Shown here piece by piece: positions 12,205-22,649 of a stretch of 64,000 bases of DNA. Below the pieces are notes generated by a model that saw only the letters and a program-made list of their open reading frames with translations, made no database searches and had not been told where the DNA came from. Numbering within the stretch: the stretch's first letter is position 1; each line of letters begins with the position of its first letter. Made by a program: the position numbers and the translations under genes. The stretch is from Pseudovirgaria hyperparasitica (Eukaryota; Ascomycota; Dothideomycetes; Acrospermales; Acrospermaceae): NCBI RefSeq assembly GCF_010093815.1, contig NW_022985556.1, positions 1,161,183-1,225,182 of the forward strand, given 5' to 3'.

Positions 12205-13105
12205 ATGAAAGCCAGTCTTATCTTCACCGTCGGCATTGCTGCCGTGGCCAATGCCCACGCCATCGCTCAAAGAGTCAAGGTCGCAGGCGTGGATAAAGGA
12301 CAGATGGTCGGAGTCAGGGCTCCTTCCGACAATAATCCAATCTTGAATGTGCAGGATGCGAATATGGCTTGTAATCAAAATAGACAGAACACTCCTGTTG
12401 ACGCCACTGTCATTGCTGTTGCGGCTGGACAGGAAATTAGTGTTTGGTGGCAGCACGTATGTTCACTGTGGGGTTAGCGACGAAGGGTTTGCGCTGATGA
12501 ACGTGTAGGTATTCGGCGGGCCCCAGTACAGCGGTGATGCAGACAATCCGATTGCGAAGTCTCATAAGGGGCCACTCATCTACTATCTGTAAGTCGAACC
12601 TACATGTTTTCCTTTCACCGTACTGACTTATAATCCCCAGTGCGAAAGTCGATAACGCCGCATACGCGTCTCCAACAGGGCTGCAATGGTTCAAAGTCGC
12701 GCAAGATGGCCTGGACACCAACGATGGGACCTGGGGCGTTGACCGTATGATTCAAAACAACGGCTGGCACTCCTTCACACTACCCTCCTGCGTCGCGCCA
12801 GGACAATATCTCTTGCGGACTGAGCTGATCGCACTGCATAGCGCGGGTACATCTGGCCAGGCGCAGTTTTATCTGAGCTGTGTGCAGATCAATGTTACGG
12901 GTAGTGGCAGTAAGACTGGTAGTACGATGAGCTTTCCGGGGGCCTATCAGGCTAGTGATCCGTAAGTGCAAGATGCGTGAGAATAGAGATAAGAGGCTAA
13001 CGAAATGGCAGTGGTATCCTCATTAGTATATATGATGCGCAGGGGAATCCTACGAATGGAAAGAAGCCGTATGCGGTGCCTGGCGGTAATGTGATGACTT
13101 GCTAG
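12205..13105 (+). CDS. Secreted AA9 lytic polysaccharide monooxygenase
   Basis: Copper enzyme that oxidatively cleaves cellulose and related beta-1,4-glucans outside the cell. Exons are 12205-12456, 12509-12588, 12641-12961 and 13012-13105, with introns of 52, 52 and 50 nt; the product is 248 aa. A signal peptide of 17 residues ends ANA, so mature residue 1 is His18, the first half of the histidine brace. The second brace His is His103 in the context IAKSHKGP. The axial Tyr is Tyr188 in [13 protein letters not shown]. Cysteines at the expected disulphide places are present. There is no CBM1 or GPI tail, so it is a single-domain AA9. The end [11 protein letters not shown] is typical of the family. 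Confidence 0.95.
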
Positions 13106-13856
13106 GCGGTGGGAACCATGTGAGTCGGCCGGATGTGATGATGTTCACTTGGTTATCCGGATAGATGGTAGTAGTAGGAGAGGTCGCTGCCTATATGCCA
13201 GCGGATGCCCGGTAGTGCAACGATACGAACCAGCGCGATGCACGTGGCTATTCGACACTAGGTATGGCTAGTCAATTTCGACCATGCAAAGTGATGCTCT
13301 AAGTACTACCGAAGAGTGACGTGTTATGCCTTTCCTGACGGTGAGAGATGGGTGATGGGTAAAGGGAGAGAGGTTTGGGTGGGCCGCCCAGAGCCGTGGG
13401 GTCTCTTTTAAGGAGTCGACCTGGGGAGCACAGGCATGGATCCCTACCGAAGCTCACTCTTCAATTGCACCTCAAGCAAAGCAGCTCTTTCTCTCCACAA
13501 CCTCCCATCATTCATTGCAAATTGCACATCTCCCTTTCGGGCCGTCGCTATATGTCGATCTATCCTTTGGTTCTGATATCCGCACTCGTCTTCGGAAAAG
13601 ACCTCGAGTCGCCGGCCAATACTTAGCTTTCGACCAACACGGCTGTTGGGCTACCATACGTCATCGGCGCTACGCTAAGCTCACACAGCTGGTGGGCTTG
13701 AGCTTCGATTACTCAAACACAGACGACCACCCTTCCTCGTCCTCTTCTTTGCCTGATCCCTTCCCTTTCTCACGTATAGGATCTCGCTTTCATATTGCCC
13801 CACACCTCCCTGGTACATCAACCTGCTCGACGTTCAATCATTGCAGACTACAAAGC
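13106..13856. other. Spacer AA9 to SLM1-like gene
   Basis: Tandem-oriented spacer of 751 nt. The reading frame of the next gene is open upstream for over 100 codons but has no ATG, so I treat it as 5' UTR. The last 250 nt are pyrimidine-rich, as often seen before fungal starts. Confidence 0.55.
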
Positions 13857-16527
13857 ATGTCAAGGCCTGTGACGCCCTCGCATGAGTTTGGCTCTGTGCC
13901 TGCTCCCAATGCATCGCAATTTGGCCGTGGCTACGGCGGTGCTGGGGAATACAGCACTGGCACAGCTGATTTTGCTCCTACTGGACATGTCCCCGATTCC
14001 TCGCCGCTCGCACAGTCTTATCAGCACGGTGGTATGGCAAAGTTCAATGAAGAATTCGACGCCAGCCAGCGTGGCTCCTCGTTGATCGACGGTAACGGTC
14101 TACACCGCTCCGCATCCACTGCTTCAACAACGCTACACAGCACCGGTACACCATCCAGAAGCGGAACGCTGAAGAAGAGGGGCTCAGTCAAACGCAATGC
14201 AAGCCTGAAAAGGAGTGGCAGCAGGAAGAGTCTGCGCGCTGGGAGTATCAAGGGTGTCCCTTCCGGCGACGGTGCCGGGGAGGACACTCATAACAGCGTC
14301 TTTCACACTCCCATACCAACTTCGGGAACGCCGACAGACATTCTCGCAAATCGTTTTCAAGGTCTGTACAACCTCACCTTACAAAGGCTATTTGACCATC
14401 TGCTAATGACCGTCGCATAGCTTGGCGAAAACTCCTAAAGGACCTCATTACATACTTTCGAGAAGTCCAGACTTCTTACGAACAGCGCGCAAAATCTCTC
14501 CTCAAAGTCTCCAATGTTGTAAACAATATCGACAATCCTTCATTCCTCCTAACTGAAGGCGGTCTCAACGACGCAAACAGGATCCTTCGGGACTTTCATA
14601 AGCAGTCCATCACGGAAGCCAACAAAGCCAAAGAGATCGAAATAGAAGTCATTGGCCAGTTGAGTGGTCTACGTGCTGATCTTGGCTCCAAGATCAAGGA
14701 GATCAAGTCTCTTTCTGGCGACTTCAAGAACTCTGTGGAGAAAGAGAAAGACGCTTCTCGTAAAGCAGTGTCTGCTCTTGAGGAAGCTCTCTCTCTGGTT
14801 GATGAGAATCCTGATGCCGTAGCTGGCAAAGGAGATCCCTACGTCATTCGTCTGAGTGTTGATCGCCAAATTGAACGCCAGATCGACGAAGAGAACTACT
14901 TGCACCGGGCTTACCTCAATCTAGAGGGTTCTGGCAGAGAGCTGGAATCGATTGTCGTAGGAGAGATCCAGAAGGCTTACAATGCCTTGGCAAGCATCCT
15001 GAAGCGCGATGCTGACGAGGCTTACAATGTAGTTGAGCGTCTTCGAAACGGCCCGATCGCTATGGACAAAGCTTTTGAATGGGTACACTTTGTGGAGAAA
15101 GACCCTCACTTCGTCAACCCAAGACTACCTTTACGACGACTCGAGGACATCGAATACCCAGGCAAGAACCATCCTGCTGCGGCAGAGGTCAGAGCAGGCA
15201 TGTTGGAGCGTAAGAGCAAGTACTTAAAAAGCTACACCCCTGGATGGTAAGATTAGAACAACGATATTACTTCCTTTATTGACTTTCATATAGGTATGTA
15301 CTCTCTCCGACTCATCTACATGAGTTCAAGTCGGCGGACCGCATCTATACGCAGCCCCCTGTGATGTCTCTGTATCTCCCGGATCAGAAGCTTGGCCCAC
15401 ACTCTCAACCTGGATCGTCTTCCCATAAATTCATGCTCAAGGGTCGTCAAACTGGTTCCATGCATCGCGGACACTCCTGGGTGTTCCGAGCAGAGACTTA
15501 TGATACCATGTTGGCCTGGTTCGACGACATCAAAGCACTGACCGAAAAGAGTGGCGCAGAACGAAACGAATACGTACGCTGCCATGCCCGGAGCGTGAGT
15601 GGTGGTAGCGCTCGATCAATTGCAAGCGGGAGCGAGTTGGAGGAAGACGAAGCGGACGAAGTTCCATACTCGGCACAGGCATCAATGGCGAGCCAACAAA
15701 TGCATGCGCCGCAGCCGCAATCAAAGCGGCCTTCACCAGGTGGGCGTTTTCCAAGTGATCTCCAGGTCAACCGTCACTTACAAGCTCCACTTTCGCCTTC
15801 TAGTGGAAGCTCCGATATCGAACAAGATCTGACGGCCGCTGCGGGTGGATTGCAAGCCTCTGGACATGCCTATCCCCAGGAGCAACAACACTCCGAAGGT
15901 GGTCGTCCTGAGATAGTACACGAAACTCCGGCCGCCGCCGTTCCTCCACACAATGCTCAATCGTTCACTTTCCCTCCCCCCGAACCTGCTCCTGCCGTCG
16001 CCCGAGAAGCAGCCTCCGGTCTCCAGCCGATGCAAGCTCCCCCAAATGCCCAGCCTGTTCCTATTGCAAGGTCAATGGATCTGTCACAACCTCCTGATGC
16101 ACCTAGGGTCAATAGCTTGTACGGAGACTGGATGGCCCCAGCAGCTGGAGGCGCTGCCGCTGGAGTCCTTGGCAGCGAAGTGATCCGCCATCACAATCAT
16201 CAGAATGAACAGATTCCCGACGCTCTCGAAACACACCCTATCAAACCCACCGCCCCTACCCACACCGTCCAGCCCATTGTTCCTATTCCAGTTCCTTCAG
16301 CTTCTGCATCGAGCGGCCCTTTGGTCGATTCTGTTCTTACTTCGCCTACCAGTCTTCTTAGCGACTCGACTGGTCCTGTCGCGACCGCTGATGCTGTGGG
16401 TGATGTTTCTACCCCGACCACTAGCCCTACAACTCACCCTGGCATGACGAGACATGGTACTGACTTTAGTGTCAGTGATCTACACGTGCCAGGCGAGTAC
16501 CCCAAGCGTACCAGCGTGGTTCCATGA
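13857..16527 (+). CDS. SLM1-like BAR and PH domain protein
   Basis: Resembles fungal Slm1/Slm2 proteins, PI(4,5)P2-binding eisosome/TORC2 effectors at the plasma membrane. Exons are 13857-14361, 14421-15246 and 15294-16527 (introns 59 and 47 nt), giving 854 aa. Residues 1-165 are Ser/Gly-rich with a basic cluster (TLKKRGSVKRNASLKRSGS). Residues about 168-425 form a helical BAR-like region starting AWRKLLKDLITYFREVQ. The PH domain spans about 430-540 (YVLSPTHLHEFKSADR, HSWVFRAETYDTMLAWFDDI). The C-terminal 300 residues are Pro/Ala-rich and probably disordered. The ATG at 13857 is the first in frame. Paralogue assignment (Slm1 or Slm2) is not possible. Confidence 0.88.
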
Positions 16528-16823
16528 GTAAGATGTCTATCCCATCGCTTTGTGTCTTGCAATTACCCTTGAGTTTACTTTGCTCGTGTTTCCTTGTTCG
16601 TTTCGGAGGATATACCAGACTCTTCGTGCCCGTCTTATTGGACGCCTCACTTTTCAGTCTTGCTGTTTGGCGGTCGCGCAATTATGTGGGCGCAAGTGGG
16701 ACATCTCTTTCGGTCTTCTATGTTTTGCTTTTTGCTCCGTCTCTTATGTATCGTATGCATCAGCTGCCCCCTAATACTATATCCGTCTGTATAACAGGTA
16801 TGCCATGCGTGTTGTGTGCCGTT

Positions 16824-17812
16824 TCATCCTACCATATCCTCAAATAGCTTATCACGCTTCGCTCGTAGTCTGACCACTTGACTCTCGAGCGTCTTGATCT
16901 TCTGCTTGGCTGCGTCACGATCGGCTGGAAGCCCCTTAAAAGCTTCGAGTTGTGCCTCCAACGACACTACTTGCTCGGCAAGACTCTCAATCTCCTCTTC
17001 CGCGCGCACGATCCCCGCAATCCCCTCGCTCGACAGAACTTCAGATCCTCCAACCACGTCACTCTCCGCCAGCGCTGCCAGTCGCGCCGTATATTCCGCC
17101 AACTTCGATCGCAGATGCTTCGTCTGCCGCGTATACTCGGCCGTCTTCCCAGGCAAGTCGCGCGGCACATTGAACTCCGGCTCCGTCTTCACACTATCGA
17201 GCGTGTGCTGTGTCTCGGCGAGTTGACGCTCGAGATTGGCATGGAGGGTGTGGATGTAGGCGAGGCGCTGCTCGAGGTTCGATGAGGTGGTGGTCAGGTG
17301 GACGAGGGCATGTGCGAGGGACTCGGTGTCCGCCGTGTCGGTAGACAGCAGGACCGAGGCGCGCGAGAGCGTGGAAAGCGCGGATTGAGCCGGTGCAGGC
17401 AGCGCGTCTTTCAGCGCCGTTAGGACTAGCACTGTTGTGTCTGGCAGGTTATTCTAGAAAGGCACACACAGAGTAAGTAAGCAATCAATCAGCCAGTCAA
17501 TTGCCCCAGAACACACACCCCCTCCCTTGCATCCAGACCAAGGAGCTCTCTTACCTCGTCCTCTTCCAGCTCAATCAGCGCCTCGCGCTCCGCCCGGTTC
17601 ACGATCCCGGTTTCCTCCTCGGCCTTTTCATTTGCGGCGGCAAGCGCGAGGAGTGCTTTTAGGGTGTCGTCGTTGCGCTCAAAGGGCGGGATGGCGCGGT
17701 TTCGGTAGTGGGCTGCGAGCCAGGTTTCGATGAAGGCCCAGTCTTGGGCTTGGGCGCGGTGGAGCGCGGCTTTGGAGGGGGAGAAGAGGTCGGATGGGGA
17801 GAGGGTGTCCAT
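16824..17812 (-). CDS. haus1: Probable HAUS augmin-like complex subunit 1
   Basis: Augmin recruits gamma-tubulin to spindle microtubules for branching nucleation. Exons are 17519-17812 and 16824-17453, with a 65-nt intron (17454-17518) in phase 0; the product is 307 aa, close to HAUS1 length. The N-terminus has a short conserved block (WAFIETWLAAHY, PPFERNDDTLKALLALA) followed by extended coiled coil with heptads to the end (LEQRLAYIHTLHANLERQL, LESQVVRLRAKRDKLFEDM). The assignment rests on the FERNDDTLK block plus coiled-coil architecture; a different coiled-coil family is possible. It is divergent from the PIMT gene. Confidence 0.62.
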
Positions 17813-18285
17813 TGTTTTGTTCTTGTATACTATGTTGGAGGTTGGGGTGAGTGGTGATTTGATGTCAAGGTGTGGATTGAGGGTTTGTTTGGAATGTTGG
17901 ATGAGTTCAAGGTTGTTGTGGGAAATTTAGACAGGACAGGGTTTCGGAGGAGCTACCCCACCCACATAATGCTAGCGCGACAGGGATGGATGATGCTAAG
18001 GATGGATGGTGGGGCTTGACGTCGACTCTAGAATTACAACACTCCCTCAAGCAGACCTAACGTCATATCGACATCTCCTCTATGCCATTTAGCGACTTGC
18101 TGAGCTAGCTACTGAATACATATCGAAGAACCTCCCTCTCTGGCATTTAGGCTATCCTCACCAAGACGCCTCGTCTTTGGACCTCGCTTTTCCACTTGAC
18201 ACTCGTACTAGCTGCCACATTGTTCTTAAGAAGCTTTAGACAGTGGGCTACCAGCTCTGGTGCCACTGGACGCTCACTAGGAAGT
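17813..18285. promoter_or_regulatory. Divergent promoter region HAUS1 / PIMT
   Basis: A 473-nt spacer between opposed start codons. The left half is G/T-rich on the plus strand next to the HAUS1 start. No defined element was recognised. Confidence 0.45.
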
Positions 18286-19016
18286 ATGGCCTGGCGAAGT
18301 CATGGCGCAACAAACCAAGAACTGGTCGAGAACCTAGCCAAGAACGGATTGATCAAGAGCGCAAGCGTCAAGCAAGCGATGATCCGTGTATGTTATTCCG
18401 GCAGAGGATGAGTGCAAACAGACAGAATCTATGGCTGATCCGCGGTCAGGTTGATCGCGCCCACTATGCACCCTCAGAGCCCTACGACGACAGACCTCAG
18501 TCAATCGGCCACCGCGCCACGATATCCGCACCCCACATGCACGCCTCGGCCTGTGAATCACTACTCACATACCTCAAACCCGGCGCTAAAGTGCTAGATA
18601 TCGGATCCGGCTCCGGATACCTCACACACGTCCTCGCCGAGCTCATAAAACCAAATGGGGTTGTCATCGGTGTCGACCACATCCAAGCCCTCGTAGACAT
18701 GGCCAATCACAACATGGCCAAGAGTACAGAAGGGAGAGAGCTGCTTAGAAGTGGGAGTGTGCAGTTCGTCAAGGCAGATGGCAGGAAGGGATATCCCGAG
18801 GGGACACCATATGATGCGATCCATGTAGGCGCTGCGGCGGCAGAGCATCACCAGGCACTTGTGGATCAATTAAAGGCTCCCGGCCGGCTCTTTGTCCCTG
18901 TGGAAGAGGACTACGAGCAACATATTTACGTGATAGACAAGAAAGAGGACGGCAGTGTAGAGAGGAAGAAGTTGTATGGGGTGCGGTATGTGCCCCTGAC
19001 GGATGCGCCTTCGTGA
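18286..19016 (+). CDS. Protein-L-isoaspartate O-methyltransferase
   Basis: SAM-dependent repair enzyme that methylates isoaspartyl residues arising in damaged proteins. Exons are 18286-18387 and 18450-19016 (62-nt intron, phase 0), giving 222 aa, the usual size. The start [17 protein letters not shown] is the standard PIMT N-terminus; no in-frame ATG exists upstream. Family marks are [18 protein letters not shown] with the ISAPHMHA substrate loop, the SAM-binding motif [12 protein letters not shown], and the closing GGRLFVP-like segment (here APGRLFVPV). Single domain without targeting peptide, so probably cytosolic. Confidence 0.95.
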
Positions 19017-19783
19017 ACCCGCTGTAAGACAACAATGATCTCTCCTGACATTGAGTTGATGGTCTCTACGTGCACGACGCCCGGTCATCACAGCGCTCCT
19101 CATTAAATTGGGTCACACACTGATAAGGTTTTCTCGTCTTATCGTCCAACTTGGTACGCAGCTCTGCGCCTAGTCCTACAGGACCTTCGACTGGATTCGG
19201 CCTTCATCAGAAGCTCACATGTCACGAGCTGAGCGATGTAGATCATATGCTGCAGAACGCCTATCTCGTTATACAACACGGCGATGTGTGGTCAATCATA
19301 GAAACGCTGGGCGATCTTCGACCACTTTACTTTTGATAGCCATTATATGGCGATACCTGACCATTGCCTCGTCCCAATCTGTTACCCGGTTGTACAGCTG
19401 AGTTAAGGCACTGGACCGGACTCAGACTGATATGTATGGGTATGAGATATGAATCAAAGCTAGTGCAAATCTGAGTGCTATACGAAAAGGGGGATGTGTA
19501 TAACACAACGAGATAGCTATGGTAAAGACTAGTTTTATAGCATAACTCACGATCATCACATTGCGATCGTGTTTACCAGGCTTTGAGTAGAGTTTCTATC
19601 ACGTATACTTGATACCTATACTTGAACGCAAATCTGCACATCCTTGCGCCATACACATACTCAGCCTCACTGTGGCGTAGTCATGATTGTGTGCAGTGAA
19701 GTAAACAAAAGCAATAATGTCACTCAAATACACTTACTCTAGTCCTACGCGTGAAATAACGAGAATAACACACTAATAGTAAT

Positions 19784-19996
19784 AGTTCACTAGTAACAGT
19801 TCACTAGTGACAGTTCACTAGTAACAATTCACCAGCAACAATTCACCAGCACCAATTCACCAGCACCAATTCGCCAATAACAATTCACTAATAACAATTC
19901 ACCAATAATAATTCACTAACAATAATTCACTAGTAATGTTTTATAAATAACAATTCACTAGTAATAATTTGCTATTAACAATTCACTATTAATAAC
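19784..19996. repeat. 14-bp minisatellite, about 15 copies
   Basis: Tandem units of the form AATTCACTAGTAAC with variants (AGTTCACTAGTAAC, AATTCACCAGCACC, AATTCACCAATAAT and others). Variant types are grouped along the array: AGTT at the left, CCAG in the middle, CTAA/CTAT at the right, as expected from local duplication. Many units contain the palindrome ACTAGT. Confidence 0.9.
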
Positions 19997-20040
19997 AGAG
20001 TAGTACAATCATATTATATATTATAATATATGTCTACTTT

Positions 20041-20482
20041 ATTTAGTTCTATAGATATTAGTCTATTAAACTATTATAAGAAGTATCTACTTTTAAGATC
20101 TAATAATTAAATAACTATTATACTAAATAATCTTATATAGAAGAATCGATAGTTATAGACTGATATATAGTAATAGAACGATATATAGTAATATAACTCT
20201 TTATCTTCGAGCTTAGAGATATTAGAAGTCTACTTACGCGTTGTTAAACTTTAATTATATTCTCTAGAGAGACTTAGAAGAGAAGATAGCTACATGTTAG
20301 ATAATGTCGACTAGAAGGACTTATTAAATATGTTCGAAATTATGATTATCTCGTACTGTAGTGTAGTATATCTATAGTATAACGTTAGTGTTCGTGTAGG
20401 TATATAAGCTGTCTAAATGTACTACGATTGTTCTATACGTACTAGAATCGAGATTTTTAGAAGGACGTATTAAAGAGAGTGT
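20041..20482. repeat. AT-rich tract with RIP-like CpA depletion
   Basis: By eye, this 442-nt tract has a single CpA dinucleotide (20293) but 13 TpG, with a great excess of TpA. Stop codons fill all frames. The pattern fits C-to-T mutation at CpA, the signature of repeat-induced point mutation, acting mainly on the plus strand. The parent element cannot be recognised. Confidence 0.7.
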
Positions 20483-21734
20483 CATCAGATAGTATTAGGA
20501 CTCGAATACACGGGAAGGCGGTCTTTGGAGTAGATACTACTATTCTAGGGTATCATTGAGAGGGCGACGTTTATACGCGCCATGTGTCACTAATTAGATT
20601 CGGCAACGCGCCGATCGGAAAGTTCGTTTATAACTATCTCGGACATAGGCTTAAGAGGTACCTATTGCTCAGTCGGCATTCTAGACTTGTGATGTATATG
20701 ATAGATAGGAGCCAGACGAAGATATAAGACCTGGAAATTACAACCCGGATCAGAAAACAACGGTGCCAGGAAGGGACGCTCGATATCTCGACGTGCTTAA
20801 GCGGCTAAAAGAATTCTACTAAAACATGTACTAGAGAGGACGTCTTATCCTAAGACTAGTGACTATTCGCTTCTATAAAAGTAACTACTATCTATGTCTT
20901 CGAGCAGACAACGGGCCCGAGCATATACCAGCAAGTCTCACTCCCCTCTCCGTCCTCGATGGCGATGAAGTGTCTGTCTAAGATGATTAGATAGATACGA
21001 TACTACCACTGACTCGCTCTCTATCCTCTACAAGCCCCTTTTAGAGAGTACACGAGACCGGGGGCGGTAACAGAGCCTGAAGTTTTGGGTAGGCAATTCC
21101 GACGCGGAAGTTCTGGACATCTCGGACTAGACCAGAAACTTTGCGATAATGTCGAATAGAAATGTACAGGGTGAAGTCTTAAGCGTTGTAACCATCGCCT
21201 TATATAAGGGTTACTTAGGGAAGGTCAACTCGACAGCTTCGTTGATATCAACTTCGATGCCAGACAAGGACTTTGTGCACAACAATGCTATTCCCACAAG
21301 TGCATTTTTGAGGAAGAGGAAAGCGAGCTTTGAATGTGATCTCGAGGGAAGTTCGACACTACAGGAGATTGCACGTGTTATCCATGTGAGCCAGCGTAGA
21401 TATATGTTATAGGTTCCTCCAACTGAGCCGGAAAGTATACGAAACAAGCGTCTACTGGAGATCATTTCAAACGAGTCTGTCCAGAAGGGACATTCAGAGG
21501 TCATATGTCGAACGGGCGAGCGATTGAACAGTCTACGATTCACAAGCGGTTTTGAACAATGAGTGATAGAAATCGTCTATACTAGGGTACGATATCTCTT
21601 GCTATATTATTTGAGCCCGAATCCGGCCTTACCAAAGGCTCGATCAATATTCGGACTGTGTATGCCGTGGTCCTGTATTATGGTACCACGGTCGAACAGT
21701 TTTTGCTTCATTCGCCGTAACATAAGTCCCCTCC

Positions 21735-22649
21735 TTACATGCACGCAGCTCCGTCGATACCAATCACCTTGCCGTTAACCCACTCACCATCTTGGGAGGC
21801 GAGGAAGGCAACAACGCGGGCAACATCTGAGGGTTGACCGACACGCATGTGCGGTGACCAAGTCTTCGCGTACTCGTCGACCTCATCATTGTTCATCCCC
21901 TCGCCATTAGGAATATATTCTTTGCACACAGCGTGGTACATGTCAGTCTTGATACCGCCGGGTGCGATGCAGTTGACAGTGATCTTCTTGTCGCCAGCAT
22001 CTAGAGACTGTCAATGAGCGTTCAGTGTAGAGCTGCCAGAGGACTTACCGATTGCCATGCATCGCACAAATGTCTCGATGGCACCCTTGCTCCCTGAGTA
22101 AAGCGTATGCTTTGGCACGCCCTTCGCTTGCGCCGTAATGGAACCCATGAGGATAATTCTACCGCCGATTTCCATGTTCTTGTACGCCTCTCGTGCAACA
22201 AAGAACTGTCCACGTGTGTTGATCGACATAACGCGGTCGTACTCTTCCTCGGTCACATCCTTCAGATGGCCGAAGCTCACGACGCCCGAGTTCGAGCACA
22301 CAATGTTGATCTTGCCAAAGTGAGCCTTGGCCTGCTCGAACAGCGAGACGGTCTCTGAGACGTTGGCAACGTTGGCTTTGATGGCGATGGACTGACGGCC
22401 CATGGCCTTGATCTCGTTGACGACCTTTTGAGCGCCTTCGAGTGTGTTGGCGTAGTTGACGACGATATCGGCGCCACGACGGGCCAGTTCGAGGGCCATT
22501 TCCTTGCCGATACCACGGCCAGAGCCTGTCACGACGGCAACTTTGCCCTCAAGACTCCATGGGGGGATGGTGTGTGATGCAGCTCCGTTTCCATTCTGGG
22601 CACCGTTGCCGTTGGCCGAAGCATTGATTGGAGTAGTGTCGACAGCCAT
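21735..22649 (-). CDS. brn1: 1,3,8-Trihydroxynaphthalene reductase (Brn1/3HNR type SDR)
   Basis: NADPH-dependent short-chain reductase of DHN-melanin synthesis; it converts trihydroxynaphthalene to vermelone and can act on tetrahydroxynaphthalene. Exons are 22049-22649 and 21735-22000 with a 48-nt intron, giving 288 aa. A Gly/Asn-rich N-tail precedes the cofactor motif TGSGRGIG (residues 41-48). The catalytic set is Ser170 (LMGSITAQ), Tyr184 and Lys188 (YSGSK). After the splice come [16 protein letters not shown] and the end [10 protein letters not shown], both typical of melanin naphthol reductases rather than other SDRs. It is the reductase arm of the melanin locus and is transcribed in the same direction as the neighbouring cmr1 gene. 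Confidence 0.93.

Larger units (their letters stand above)
19017..21734. other. Gene-free island with minisatellite and RIP-like AT-rich block
   Basis: 2.7 kb between the PIMT gene and the melanin reductase. From left to right it holds ordinary spacer, a 14-bp minisatellite, an AT-rich block of about 450 nt nearly devoid of CpA, and about 1.2 kb of mixed sequence with no intact gene. Short frames at 21,149-21,543 on both strands lack recognisable domains. It may be the decayed remains of a repeat element, but no terminal repeats or transposase motifs are visible. Confidence 0.6.

Noticed and set aside
13515-13856. Upstream in-frame extension of the SLM1-like gene
   Set aside because: Open frame but no ATG, and the translated sequence does not resemble the family; treated as 5' UTR.
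19784-19996. CRISPR-like repeat array
   Set aside because: Units are contiguous 14-mers with no spacers, in a eukaryotic genome; it is a minisatellite.
21149-21543. Frames of 87 and 110 codons on both strands near the RIP-like island
   Set aside because: No domain or homology that I can recognise. Could be a fragment of an old element, but unsupported.
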